Shown: positions 7,192 through 16,664, counted from the first letter of the stretch. The stretch is 64,000 nt of DNA from SLRI01 sp942491185 (GCA_942491185.1 CALOAB010000025.1:36876-100875); one strand, 5' to 3'. Translations and numbers: made by a program. The notes: generated from the letters alone by a model not told the origin.

Positions 7192-8447
7192 GCCGCGTGC
7201 TCGGTAAGCAGCGCCGATGCGCGGCGGCCGGGCACGTAGTCCGACCTGGGACCCTCGAAGGCGGCCTCCAGGCCCGGCACGACGACGCGACAGACGGCAA
7301 GCCCGAACGCCTTCTTGCCGACCTCGACCGCGATGACCTCGCGAATGCCGGCGCGATCGAGCGCTGCCAGCGTCACGTCGATGTCGCCCTCGAAGCTGTC
7401 CGTCTCGACCGAGCGAGTGTCGCCGAAGGCGCGCTCCGGCTCCAGCGTATCCAGGATGCCGCGCGCCATCTCGCTTCGGGCCGCGCGCACGTCTGCTGAG
7501 TAGTCCTCGTCCAGGATGTCCTCGCGCGCGCCGGCGATGTAGGTGGCGCGCGCTTGCGCCGCCTCGGTGAGCGCACGGCTGAGCGCCACGTCGGGTGCCG
7601 TATGCGTGCCGAAGCCGAGCTCGGCGGCACCCGTCGTGCCGGTCGGATCGTCGATCAGGCAGACGAAGGTCGGGATGCCGAGATCGGAGGTGGCGTCGAA
7701 CATGGCGACATCGATGCCCGCCGCAGCCAAACGATCGAGCAGCCAGCGGCAGCCGGGGTCGTCGACCGACTCCGGCCGGATGGCGGTGCGGCTGTGCCAG
7801 GCATCGGGGCCCAGCCGCCAAAGCGTGACGGCGTCGCGCTCGATGACCTCCAGCATGCCGTGCAGGAGCGCTTCCTCGCTTGTGTTGCCCGAGGCGAGGC
7901 CGTTGGTGGTGGCCGGGAAGGCGGCGGCGTGCGGCGGCTCGGGCAGCGCGTAGTTGGCATGCACCATCTCATAAGGCAGCCAGACCGATCGCGCGCCACG
8001 CGGGCCTCCGGCCATCAGGTCGTCGCCCTCGATCCACAAGAACGGCCGCCCGGGATCGAGGCCTGCCGTGGAGGCGAGCGGCAAGGTGTCGACATCGACC
8101 ACCTCATGGGTGAAGCGCATCTCGTCGTGGCTGGCAAAGCGCAGCGGCAGGTCGATGCTCTCGGCACACCAGGTCTCATAAGCTTCCATCACCGCAGACA
8201 CCCGGGCGGCAGCGTCGGTCAGGCCCTTGCCCTGAAAGACCGAGAGCGAGCGCGAGTTGGGCCGACACGCGGTGAACACCGGGATGCCGACGCGGTCCAG
8301 CCCGGTGATGTTGGCGACCCGCGAGATGCCGAAGACCGGCAACAACGGGCTCAGTCGCGCCCAGGTCTCGGCCGGCGAGCAGACCCGGCGGGCGCCGTCG
8401 CGGAACCGCTTGGCCGTCCCGGTGCCCGTCATCGGGCTTTCCGACAC
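7188..8447 (-). CDS. YcaO-domain protein, TfuA-associated (predicted peptide backbone thioamidation)
   Basis: ATP-dependent YcaO enzyme, 419 aa, that phosphorylates a backbone amide oxygen to allow attack by a nucleophile. ATP/Mg-binding signatures are present in order: QGKGLTDAAARVSAVMEAYE (about 72-91), TNGLASGNTSEEALLHGMLE (181-200), VIERDA directly after, and ALSRALTEAAQARATYI further on. It lacks the C-terminal Pro-rich tail of azoline-forming YcaOs, and no separate E1/ocin-ThiF partner is nearby. A TfuA gene overlaps it instead, so thioamide formation is the favoured chemistry. GTG at 8447 is used as start; ATG at 8432 is an alternative. Only 13 bp separate it from the upstream regulator, implying one operon. 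Confidence 0.9.
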   Translation of the reverse strand: MSESPMTGTGTAKRFRDGARRVCSPAETWARLSPLLPVFGISRVANITGLDRVGIPVFTACRPNSRSLSVFQGKGLTDAAARVSAVMEAYETWCAESIDLPLRFASHDEMRFTHEVVDVDTLPLASTAGLDPGRPFLWIEGDDLMAGGPRGARSVWLPYEMVHANYALPEPPHAAAFPATTNGLASGNTSEEALLHGMLEVIERDAVTLWRLGPDAWHSRTAIRPESVDDPGCRWLLDRLAAAGIDVAMFDATSDLGIPTFVCLIDDPTGTTGAAELGFGTHTAPDVALSRALTEAAQARATYIAGAREDILDEDYSADVRAARSEMARGILDTLEPERAFGDTRSVETDSFEGDIDVTLAALDRAGIREVIAVEVGKKAFGLAVCRVVVPGLEAAFEGPRSDYVPGRRASALLTEHAA

Positions 8448-8460
8448 GGGTGGCGCTCAC

Positions 8461-11400
8461 TCATCGTTCCGGGGCGGCCGCGAGGGCGGCGCGGGCGTCC
8501 TCGATGTCGCGGCCGCCGGCCGCCGGCGCGAAGCGATCGAGCACCTCGGCAAGCGCGCTTGAAGCATGCGCCGTCCGGCCAATCCGCCTGGCGAAGGCGA
8601 GTGCCGTCAGCCGCGTGCGCAGCATCAGCGCCAGGGCGTTCTGGCTGGATGCGATCCGTTCTGCCTCCTCGAGCCGTTGGGCGACGAACGCCTCGTTGGG
8701 TCGCTCGCGGCTCAGCTCCGCCTCCGCTTCCTGCCTGGCGATTTCGGCGGCCCAGAAGGCGACACCTTGCTCGACCAGCACCGCCCGGCCGCCACGCAGG
8801 GCGTCGAGTGCTGCATCCGGATCGCCGAGGTGCCGGAGCGCTTCGGCGCGCATGCACTGGTAGACGGGGAAGTCCTCGGGCGTGCCGATCTCGAGCAGGA
8901 TGGCGAAGCCCGCATCGAGTCGGTCGAGCCCTGCCGCCTGCCGACCGGCGTCGATCTCCCGCCAGCCGAGGAAGACATCGGCCTTGGCGCGGTACTCGTC
9001 GAGATCATGCTCGGTGCCGAGGGCCAGCAGGCGCTCGGCGTGGCGGGCAACGGCGTCGCCGTCGCGACGGTAGTGGTGCAGCATGATGGCGATATCGAGA
9101 GCGTGCAGCAGGCTGCCGACATGGCCCAGCGCATCGGCGTGGGCCAGCGCCTGGTCGGCGTAGGCCGACGCGGCGTCGCCGGCGCCCAGCAGCCAGGTCG
9201 CCAGCGCCGTCTCGCCGAGCGCGCAGACCTTGCAGTCGTGCCCGCCATAGAGCGTGCGCAGGTGATCGAAGCCGGCCTCCTCGTAGAGCTCGAGCCCGTC
9301 TCTGGCCGTCTCGACCGAGGCATCGAGCTCGCCCATCAAGAAGGTGTTGGCCCAGGCGCAGTGCATCGCCTGCAGCTTGAACTCGGCGCCATGCATGCGC
9401 TTGGAGACCTCGAGCAACCGCCGCGCCCGAACGGCCATCGCGGCGAAGCTGTCGGAAACGCGCCACCAGCCCCAATAGGCCGCGAGGTGCCAGTCGGATT
9501 CGGGCACTGCCTCGGCCAGGCGCAACGCCTCGTCATAGGCCGCCCGCGTCTCGGCGGCACCGGGGCCGCTGGACGAGAGCAGCGCGCCGGCGAGCAGCAC
9601 CTGCGCCCTGAGCCGTGCGGTGGCCAGGCCATCGTGGGCTTCGAGCGCCCCAGGCGCTGCAGGCGGCGGTGCGATTGCCAGGAGGTCCCGGGCGCGGGCG
9701 AAATGCACGGCCGCCTCACGGCTCGCCGAGGCGCGGTTGGCGGCAAGCCCGGCCTCGACGTAGCGCTCGGCCGCATCGCGATGCTCGTCGCAGGCCTCGA
9801 GGTGAAAAGCGATGGTCTCCGGGCGGATGGCCGCCATCCGCTCCGGCGCGCTCTTCAGCCAGTCGAGATAGCGGCGATGCCAGGTGCGTCGTGCCGGTCG
9901 GAGCAGACTCTCATAGGCGGCGTTCTGGAACAATGCGTGGCGAAAGCCGATGCCGCCATCTGGCATCGACGCGACGATGCCGGCCTTCTTCAGGGCGTTC
10001 AGCGCCTGGTCGACCTCGCCTGCGGGCTGTTGGCTCACCGCGACCAGCGCATCGTGGTCGAACTGCCGACCGAGCACGGCGGCGATCTGCGCCAGCGATT
10101 TGGCGTTGCCCAGCATGTCGAGCCGCGAGGTGATCAGGTCGAGCAGCGAGGTCGGGGTCTCGACCGAGGCATCGAGGTCGACGGCGCGCAGCACGCCGCG
10201 GCGCTGATCAACGAAACCCGATTCGATCAGCGCCTTGGTGAACTCCTCGACATAGAGCGGCAGGCCGTCGGTCGCCGCCTCGATCCGCCGGGCGAGCGAG
10301 GTCTCGACCTTGCAGCCGGCGACGGCCTCGATCATCTCGCGACAGCCTTCGCTGCTGAGCCGATCGAGCAGCAGGCGCGGATCCTCGGGCCGGCTCCATA
10401 CGTGCGGCGCATCCGGCCGCGTCAGGGACAGCACCAGTCGGCCCGCACTCGAGGCGGCCATGAGCCGATCGACCAGCTCCAGTGTCGAGGGATCGATCCA
10501 ATGCGCGTCCTCGAGGACGAGCAGCACCGGCGCCGGCAGCGCGTCGATCAATGCCGCGGCGGCGGCGAAGAGGGAGCCGCGGCCCTCCGGACCTTCAGCC
10601 GTTTCGCCGCGCCAAAGGGCGGTGAGGATCTCGACATGCGTCTCGGTCCCGGCGTCCGTGCCGCCGAGCCACTGCCGGAGCGCTTCGCGGGCTTCGTGCG
10701 GGCGGGTGGCGCCCGTGGCGTTCAGGTGACGCGCAACTGTCTCGCGCATGCAGGCGAACGGCGAGTTCTGCCCGGCCTGGGTGCCGGCGAGCTCGAAGAG
10801 CTGCGAGCGTTGGATGCGCGCTTCGTTGATGAAGGCGGCGGCCGTCGCCGTCTTGCCGGCGCCCGCCTCCGCCACCACGGTTGCGAGCACTGCCGTGCCG
10901 GCGCAGGCCCGATGCCAGGCGGTCCGCAGCGCTTCGAGCTTGGCCGCGCGTCCGACCAGCGGTCGCCCGCTGGTCTGCAGGACGCCGGCTGCGGCATTGC
11001 GGCCGAGCACGCGGAAGGCCTGGACCGGGGCCGGGATGCCCTTGAGGTCATAGTGCCCCATGGGCTCGACGCGAAAGGCGGGCACGATGAGCGTGCGCGT
11101 CTGCTCGCTGACGACGATGCCGTTGCGCGGCGCCAGCCCCTCGAGGCGGGCGGCGAGGTTGGGCACGATGCCGGTGATGGCGTGATGGTCGCGATTCTCG
11201 CCCGAGCCCATCTGGCCGACCAGCACGCGACCGGTATGCAGCGCCACGCGGGTGGCGAGATCGATGCCCTGCTCGGCCTTGAGCCGCTCGCCGAGCTCGG
11301 TGACGCGCCGGGTGACGCCGAGCGCCGCGTCGGCGGCGCGGATGGCCGCATCCTCGCTCGCCCGTGGATAGCCGAAATAGGCCATCACGCCGTCGCCCAT

Positions 11401-11664
11401 GTAGCTGGCGATCATGCCGCTGCCCCGCTCGACCTCATCGGCGCAGATCTGCTGGTACGAGCGCAGCAGCTCGCGCAGGTCCTCGGGATGCAGCTCGGCC
11501 GAGAGTCGCGTGGAGCCGACGAGGTCGGCGAACATGACGGTGATCTGGCGGTGCTCACCGCCTGCCGTGGTGGACAGTGCCGGGTGCCCGGTCAGGCGCG
11601 CGCCGCAACCAGGGCAAAATCGGGCACCCGGAGGCACCGCTGATTGACACGTTTGGCAGGTCAT
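8461..11664 (-). CDS. Zinc-ribbon / class III nucleotidyl cyclase / AAA ATPase / TPR signalling protein
   Basis: A 1067-aa multidomain protein. Residues about 1-25 hold CQTCQ and CPGCG, a zinc ribbon. The class III cyclase domain follows (ITVMFADLVGST, then SYMGDGVMAYFG, then VPNLAARLEG with the catalytic Asn and Arg). An ATPase module begins near VAEAGAGKTATAAAF (Walker A) with VLLVLEDAHWID as Walker B, and the C-terminal half is helical repeat of TPR type. This architecture is common in soil proteobacteria and its partners are rarely known. It is the first gene before YcaO with a 13-bp gap, so it may gate expression or activity of the modification system through a signal or cAMP; that is inference. 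The ATG at 11664 directly precedes the zinc ribbon; a GTG at 11685 would add seven residues. Confidence 0.85.
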   Translation of the reverse strand: MTCQTCQSAVPPGARFCPGCGARLTGHPALSTTAGGEHRQITVMFADLVGSTRLSAELHPEDLRELLRSYQQICADEVERGSGMIASYMGDGVMAYFGYPRASEDAAIRAADAALGVTRRVTELGERLKAEQGIDLATRVALHTGRVLVGQMGSGENRDHHAITGIVPNLAARLEGLAPRNGIVVSEQTRTLIVPAFRVEPMGHYDLKGIPAPVQAFRVLGRNAAAGVLQTSGRPLVGRAAKLEALRTAWHRACAGTAVLATVVAEAGAGKTATAAAFINEARIQRSQLFELAGTQAGQNSPFACMRETVARHLNATGATRPHEAREALRQWLGGTDAGTETHVEILTALWRGETAEGPEGRGSLFAAAAALIDALPAPVLLVLEDAHWIDPSTLELVDRLMAASSAGRLVLSLTRPDAPHVWSRPEDPRLLLDRLSSEGCREMIEAVAGCKVETSLARRIEAATDGLPLYVEEFTKALIESGFVDQRRGVLRAVDLDASVETPTSLLDLITSRLDMLGNAKSLAQIAAVLGRQFDHDALVAVSQQPAGEVDQALNALKKAGIVASMPDGGIGFRHALFQNAAYESLLRPARRTWHRRYLDWLKSAPERMAAIRPETIAFHLEACDEHRDAAERYVEAGLAANRASASREAAVHFARARDLLAIAPPPAAPGALEAHDGLATARLRAQVLLAGALLSSSGPGAAETRAAYDEALRLAEAVPESDWHLAAYWGWWRVSDSFAAMAVRARRLLEVSKRMHGAEFKLQAMHCAWANTFLMGELDASVETARDGLELYEEAGFDHLRTLYGGHDCKVCALGETALATWLLGAGDAASAYADQALAHADALGHVGSLLHALDIAIMLHHYRRDGDAVARHAERLLALGTEHDLDEYRAKADVFLGWREIDAGRQAAGLDRLDAGFAILLEIGTPEDFPVYQCMRAEALRHLGDPDAALDALRGGRAVLVEQGVAFWAAEIARQEAEAELSRERPNEAFVAQRLEEAERIASSQNALALMLRTRLTALAFARRIGRTAHASSALAEVLDRFAPAAGGRDIEDARAALAAAPER

Positions 11665-11852
11665 GGCGCCTGCTTGCGCTTCCACCGAGCTCGTCCTTCA
11701 TCGTGACGGGCGGACCAACGCGCCGCAGGGTAGCGAGCTCATCCGTTCCCTTGCACACAATTGGGACACAATGGCGGAGCGCACTCAAGACAAAACTCCG
11801 TCATCCCGGCAACGCACATCAGCGCAGCGGCAAGCGGCTCCCGTCTCGGCGG

Positions 11853-12491
11853 TCAGCTGCCGCTGCGGGCTGCCTCGCCGGTCTCCAGCGTCCATTGCAC
11901 GAGGCGCTTGAAGACCTTGCCGGTGGCATCGTCGAACGCGGTGACGATGGCCGGAAGGTCGTTGGCGGTGGCCTCGACCGTGCGGCCGATCTCGGTGGTA
12001 CCCACCACGTCGCGTTGCGGCATGCTGAGCAAGGTGGCCGACATGACGGCGCGGGCCTCGGTCGGCCCGGTCTCGTTCGGCAAGGCATAGAAGGCCGAGA
12101 TGTCGGTTTGCAGCATGAAATCGGGGCGAATGTCCGAGCGCCGGTCGGCGACCACCTCGATGGCGCCGGAGCTTCTGAACGACTGGATCAACAGCGGCTG
12201 GATCATGGCAGCCGGCCGGTCGACCCAGGCGGCATCGGCGTAGTACTCGATCTCCACCGCGTCGAACCGAGCAATTCTTGCCGTGTCCATGGAACGGTTG
12301 ATCGTCGGCCGATCGACAACCAGGACCCAGTCGACCTGAGGCAGCTCGTCGAAGGTGGTTTTTGGGGACAGCCGAAAAGTGCGCGGCGGCGTGCCGCTGC
12401 CGGGCAGCTGGCAGCCGGCGACGAGTGCTGCCGGCAGCAGCGCGCCCAGCCGAAGCATGCTGCGTCGATCGATCATCTCATCATTGGTCAT
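11853..12491 (-). CDS. ABC-type transport auxiliary lipoprotein (PqiC/DUF330-like)
   Basis: A 212-aa lipoprotein: a basic N-terminus, hydrophobic core LGALLPAALVAGC with a lipobox Cys near residue 27, then a domain beginning with TFRLSPKTTF. Proteins of this family sit in the periplasm, anchored to a membrane, and work with MCE-domain proteins in lipid transfer between membranes. It is the last gene of a four-gene operon (MlaE-, MlaF-, MlaD-like, then this), 11 bp after the MCE gene. No defects seen. Confidence 0.8.
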   Translation of the reverse strand: MTNDEMIDRRSMLRLGALLPAALVAGCQLPGSGTPPRTFRLSPKTTFDELPQVDWVLVVDRPTINRSMDTARIARFDAVEIEYYADAAWVDRPAAMIQPLLIQSFRSSGAIEVVADRRSDIRPDFMLQTDISAFYALPNETGPTEARAVMSATLLSMPQRDVVGTTEIGRTVEATANDLPAIVTAFDDATGKVFKRLVQWTLETGEAARSGS

Positions 12492-12502
12492 CGTTTCGTT
12501 CC

Positions 12503-13528
12503 CTATTGCGCGTCGATGCCCTGTGTTCGGTTGCCGAACAGGAAGCGTGACGGGTCCCGCTCAAGGTCCTCCATGACTCGCGTAATCTGGTCGGCCATGC
12601 GTTGCGCGTCTTGCGCCAAGCCGGTGATGTCGTAGAGCCCGCTTTGCGTGAAGTCGCGCAGTCCCTCACGGTTCTCTGCGACCATGTTGTTGATCTGGTC
12701 GGCCATCTTGCCCAAGGCCGCGGCATTCTGCTGCAGACTTTCGAGTGTCGTCGCGATCCGTTCCTGGTTGTCCAAGAGAAGGCTGTCCATCGTCTCGGCG
12801 GTCTGGCGGATGGCGACCGTGGCGCCCGTTCCCTGATCGAGCAGCTGCTCCAGCTTCGGCTTCATGTCGCTCAGCGAGTTCGTGAAGTCGGCCACCGCCG
12901 TGATGATGTCGCCGATGTTGCCCTGGTTGCCGGAGATCTGGCCGCTCACCGTGCCCAGCACGCCGTTCAGCTGGTTGAGCGCCGACGACAGGTCGGTCGC
13001 GATCTGGCCGGCGCTCGCCTGCAGCTTCTCCATATCGGATTGCAGGGTCGGGATCTCTGGGTAGGGGAGCGCGAAGGCGCCGCGGTCGACCGGCGTGAAG
13101 GTCGGTGCGTCCGGGAAGAAATTGAGGTTGATCGACAAGAGGCCGGTCACCAGGCTGTCGAGCTCCAGCTGGGCGCGAAAACCACGGTCGATGAAGGTGG
13201 CCACCTCGTCCGGGTCGGCAATATCCTGCTGGATGCCGACATCGATGACCCGGCTCGGATCGAGCTCGAAGACGACGGGAATCGATGCCTCGGTCCTCGA
13301 CGGCTTGAACAGCACCTTGATGTCGGTGACCTGGCCGATCGGCACGCCGCGAAAGGTGACCGCAGCGCCGATCCTCAGACCCTTCAGCGAACCATCGAAA
13401 TACGACACCAAGAGGTGCCGCTCGCGCAGGAAATTGGTGCTGCCGAAAACGAGGAGGCCGGCGATGAGGAGCCCGATGCCGCCGAGAACGAAGGCGCCGA
13501 TCAGCTTCGGGCTGGCTTTTTTGCTCAT
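12503..13528 (-). CDS. MCE-domain lipid-binding protein (MlaD-like)
   Basis: A 341-aa periplasmic protein held by one N-terminal membrane segment (LIGAFVLGGIGLLIAGLLVF, residues about 8-27). The MCE domain follows, with YFDGSLKGLRIGAAVTFRGV as its conserved start. The C-terminal 170 residues are predicted helical and coiled (repeated Gln/Leu/Asn rich stretches), which extends the protein beyond E. coli MlaD and resembles longer MCE proteins that form a tunnel. The ATG at 13528 overlaps the stop of the ATPase gene (ATGA). It binds phospholipid and couples the inner-membrane ABC transporter to the periplasm. Confidence 0.88.
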   Translation of the reverse strand: MSKKASPKLIGAFVLGGIGLLIAGLLVFGSTNFLRERHLLVSYFDGSLKGLRIGAAVTFRGVPIGQVTDIKVLFKPSRTEASIPVVFELDPSRVIDVGIQQDIADPDEVATFIDRGFRAQLELDSLVTGLLSINLNFFPDAPTFTPVDRGAFALPYPEIPTLQSDMEKLQASAGQIATDLSSALNQLNGVLGTVSGQISGNQGNIGDIITAVADFTNSLSDMKPKLEQLLDQGTGATVAIRQTAETMDSLLLDNQERIATTLESLQQNAAALGKMADQINNMVAENREGLRDFTQSGLYDITGLAQDAQRMADQITRVMEDLERDPSRFLFGNRTQGIDAQ

Positions 13529-14379
13529 GGCGTCAGGGGCTCCGTTGCCGGCGTGGCTTCGCCGCGTGTCAAGAAGGTGCGGACTTTCGGCTCGGTCGTG
13601 TTGGCGAGCAGGTCGCTCGGATTGCCGGTGGCGAGCTGGGTTCTGGTCTCGGCATCGAGAAAGATCGAGTTGTTCGCGATGGCGAAGATGCTCGGCAGCT
13701 CGTGGGTGACCATGACCACGGTGGCGCCCAGGCTCTCCGATAGCGCCAGGATCAAATCGTCGAGACGTCTCGAGCTGATCGGATCGAGGCCCGCCGACGG
13801 CTCGTCGAAGAACAGCACCTCCGGGTCGAGCGCGATGGCCCGGGCGAGTCCCGCGCGCTTGCGCATGCCGCCGCTGATCTCGGACGGGTAGTAGTCGTCG
13901 AAGCCGGCGAGGCCGACCAGCGCCAGCTTGAACGAGACCAGGTCCTTGATCTCGGCGGCTGTGAGATTGGTGTACTCGCCGATCGGGAGCGCGACGTTCT
14001 CGGCCAGCGTCATCGAGCTCCAGAGGGCACCTTGCTGGTAGAGCACGCCCATGCTCTGCACGAGGCGCGTGCGGGTGGCCTCGTTGGCGTCCCAAAAGCT
14101 GGTCTCGCCATACAGCACGCGGCCTTTGGCCGGCGCCTTGAGGCCGATCATGGCGCGCATCAAGGTCGTCTTGCCGCAACCGGAGCCGCCCATGATGACG
14201 AAGACGTCGCCCTTGTTGATGACGCACTCGATGGAGTGCATCAAGACGAAGCTGCCATAGGCGATGGTCAGGCCCTCGATGTGGATCAAGGGCGCACCCT
14301 TGGCGACATCCGGGCCGATTCCACCTGTGGCGGACTCCGGCGGTGGTTGGCTGGTGATGGTGTCAGATGCCGAGGGCAT
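13525..14379 (-). CDS. ABC transporter ATP-binding protein (MlaF-like)
   Basis: A 284-aa cytoplasmic ATPase for the lipid transporter. Walker A is GGSGCGKTTL, the signature is SGGMRKRAGLARA, and Walker B is VLFFDEPSAGLDP. The MRKR form of the signature is characteristic of MlaF-type ATPases. The first 25 residues are a Pro/Thr/Gly-rich extension before IEGLTIAYG. It overlaps the permease gene by 17 bp and the MCE gene by 4 bp. Confidence 0.9.
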   Translation of the reverse strand: MPSASDTITSQPPPESATGGIGPDVAKGAPLIHIEGLTIAYGSFVLMHSIECVINKGDVFVIMGGSGCGKTTLMRAMIGLKAPAKGRVLYGETSFWDANEATRTRLVQSMGVLYQQGALWSSMTLAENVALPIGEYTNLTAAEIKDLVSFKLALVGLAGFDDYYPSEISGGMRKRAGLARAIALDPEVLFFDEPSAGLDPISSRRLDDLILALSESLGATVVMVTHELPSIFAIANNSIFLDAETRTQLATGNPSDLLANTTEPKVRTFLTRGEATPATEPLTP

Positions 14380-15517
14380 TGTAGGTCAATGTCAAAATGG
14401 CCATCGTGAGGATGATGAAGACGAGGCTGGTCACCACGGCCGATGTGGCGGCATCGCCGACGGCAGCAGCACTCCGACCACATTGCAGGCCGCGCAGGCA
14501 GCCGATCACGGCGACGACGATGCCGTAGGCAGTGGCCTTGATGAGGCCGCCAAGGAAGAAGATCAGCGGCACTGCATTCCAGGTTTGCTGCAGATAGACG
14601 GTAGCCGAGAGATCGAGGGCGAGGACGCCCACCGCCATGCCACCCAGCATGCCCATGAGATTGGCGTAGATGCACAAGAGCGGCGTCATCAAGATGAGCG
14701 CCAGCATGCGCGGCATGACCAGGAACGACATGGGCGAGAAGCCCATGGTGGTGAGCGCGTCGATCTCTTCGTTGACCTGCATCGTGCCCAGCTGGGCGGC
14801 GAACGCAGCACCGGTGCGGCCGGCGAGGATGATGCCGACCATCATGGCCGCCATGTCGCGTGCCATGCCGATGGCGACCAGATCGGCGACGAAGATCTGC
14901 GCCCCGAACTGCTGCAGCTGAACGGCACCCAGAAAGGCCAGGATCGAGCCGACGAGAAAGCTCACCAGGCTGACGATCGGCAACGCCTGGGCGCCTACTT
15001 CCTGCACCACCTGCAGGAAGTCGCTGCGCCGAAACCCGGGCCGCCCGCGCAAGATGTTGCCGAAGGCGAGAATTGCGGCACCGATAAACGCCAGGACCTC
15101 GCTGCCGCCCTCGAGCAGGCTAAGCGTTCGCTTGCCGACCCGCTCGACGAGCGGGTCCGAGCTGTCGCCGCGCCGGGCGCCGGCTCGCTCGGGCACGCTT
15201 TCGGCCAGCTGCAGGAGCCGGCAGGCGCCATCGGGCAGACCGCTGCTGTCGACCTCGAGGTTGCCGGCCTTGCCCAGACGCTCGAGCTTGTCGACGACCG
15301 TGAGGAAACCGGTATCCCAGGCGACGAGCTGCTGGCCATCCAGCGTCACCCGCCGTGATGCGCCCTTCTCCTTGAGAGCCGCAATCAGCTCGTCGGCGGC
15401 GGGCATGCCGCAGCCAACCAGCCAGCGTCCGGTGAATGAGAGGCGGGCGCCGCCCTCGGCCATTGGCGCTATCTCAAACAGCGCCTCACTATTTCCGTCG
15501 ATCGCCCGGCTTGCCAT
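14363..15517 (-). CDS. MlaE-family ABC transporter permease with N-terminal STAS domain
   Basis: A 384-aa inner-membrane permease. Residues about 1-110 look like a STAS domain (RRVTLDGQQLVAWDTGF), which in E. coli is a separate protein, MlaB. The permease domain (from about residue 130) has five or six hydrophobic segments, and the conserved EEIDALTTMG cytoplasmic motif is followed by a PRMLAL turn. It is the first gene of the Mla-like operon. STAS-MlaE fusions are known, so this is not anomalous. The ATG at 15517 directly follows the purine-rich sequence GAGAAG, which is close to the start for a ribosome site. Confidence 0.88.
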   Translation of the reverse strand: MASRAIDGNSEALFEIAPMAEGGARLSFTGRWLVGCGMPAADELIAALKEKGASRRVTLDGQQLVAWDTGFLTVVDKLERLGKAGNLEVDSSGLPDGACRLLQLAESVPERAGARRGDSSDPLVERVGKRTLSLLEGGSEVLAFIGAAILAFGNILRGRPGFRRSDFLQVVQEVGAQALPIVSLVSFLVGSILAFLGAVQLQQFGAQIFVADLVAIGMARDMAAMMVGIILAGRTGAAFAAQLGTMQVNEEIDALTTMGFSPMSFLVMPRMLALILMTPLLCIYANLMGMLGGMAVGVLALDLSATVYLQQTWNAVPLIFFLGGLIKATAYGIVVAVIGCLRGLQCGRSAAAVGDAATSAVVTSLVFIILTMAILTLTYNALGI

Positions 15518-15635
15518 CTTCTCGTTTCATCCGTGCCCGCTGACCGCTACCGGTCACGTCAGAGCTTACGCGACGATTCTCGTGTCGGGCAGCGCAAAGG
15601 CGCCGGATCGGGGCGGCCGAGTGCTTTGGTGATGC

Positions 15636-16664
15636 TCAACCGCCACGTCGTCCGAGCGCCCGGCGGATCAGGATCGGCACGGCGATCGAGCTGATCAGGA
15701 GGCAGCCGAGCAGGACGTTGATGACGATGCCGGGGACGTTGAGCAGGGTCAGGCCGAAGGTGGCGAAGCCCAAGACCAGCACGGCGAGCACGACGCCGGG
15801 GATCGAGCCGATGCCGCCGGTGATGGCCACACCGCCGAGGATCACCATGGTCACGATATCGAGCTCCCACCCCAGCCCGATATTCGGGCGAACCACACCG
15901 ATCCTGGCGGTGAGCAGGACGGCGGCGAGGCCGGCGAGCAGGCCGGACACGGCAAACAGCACAAAGCGGATGCGGTCGACCCGAATGCCGGAGAAGCGCG
16001 CGGCCACGGGATTGGCGCCGATGGCGTAGAGCTTGCGGCCGGTGGCGGTGAAATGCAGGAAGACGCCGAAGCCGACCGCCAGCAGCAGGAAGAGCACGAA
16101 GGAGAGCGGGATCGGCGGGTAGGCGATCAAGTAGCTCTGCTGCAGGTCGAGGAGCCCTTGCGGAAAGGTGGTGAGCGCCTGATCGCCGAGCGAGACCTGC
16201 GCCATGCCGCGAAACAGCGACATGGTGCCGATGGTGATGACGATCGAGTGCACGCCGAAGCGGGTGACCACGGCGCCGTTGAAGAGGCCGCACAACAGGC
16301 CGATGCCGAGGCCGGTAAGGATCAGGACCGGCGCCGGCGCCCCGAAGGATGCCATGACGCCGGTGCCGAGTGCGGCCAGTGCCACGATGGCGGCGACCGA
16401 GAGGTCGATCTCGCGCACCAGGATCAACAGCGCCATGCCGAGCGCGATGATCGCCTTCTCGGAGAAGTTGTAGGTCGCGTCCGCCAGATTGTAGACGTCG
16501 AGAAACCAGGGCGTGGCGCGCGCGTTGATGACGAAGACCAGGACCAGCAGGATGACGAGGATGCTCTCCCAGCGGAGCAGCACGTCGCTCAAGCGAAAGG
16601 GTGGCCGGTCGGCCACCGCGTAGCGGTCGGCGCTGCTGTCTTGGCTGGCTGGCGGTAGGCTCAT
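15636..16664 (-). CDS. Sugar ABC transporter permease (RbsC/RhaQ family), second subunit
   Basis: A 342-aa permease of the carbohydrate-uptake-2 family with about ten hydrophobic segments and the EAA-like GMALLILVREIDLSVAAIVA region early in the protein. VILGGVAITGGIGSIPGV near the C-terminus is typical of ribose/rhamnose-type permeases. The ATG at 16664 overlaps the stop of the upstream permease (ATGA). Two different permeases in one operon indicate a heterodimeric channel, as in the rhizobial rhamnose system. Substrate is not provable here. Confidence 0.87.
   Translation of the reverse strand: MSLPPASQDSSADRYAVADRPPFRLSDVLLRWESILVILLVLVFVINARATPWFLDVYNLADATYNFSEKAIIALGMALLILVREIDLSVAAIVALAALGTGVMASFGAPAPVLILTGLGIGLLCGLFNGAVVTRFGVHSIVITIGTMSLFRGMAQVSLGDQALTTFPQGLLDLQQSYLIAYPPIPLSFVLFLLLAVGFGVFLHFTATGRKLYAIGANPVAARFSGIRVDRIRFVLFAVSGLLAGLAAVLLTARIGVVRPNIGLGWELDIVTMVILGGVAITGGIGSIPGVVLAVLVLGFATFGLTLLNVPGIVINVLLGCLLISSIAVPILIRRALGRRGG

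Noticed and set aside
8566..11643. Very long open frame antisense to the cyclase/ATPase gene
   Set aside because: GC-rich genes commonly leave the antisense frame open. The translation has no domain and is rich in Arg/Gly/Ala/Asp, whereas the minus strand has full catalytic motifs.
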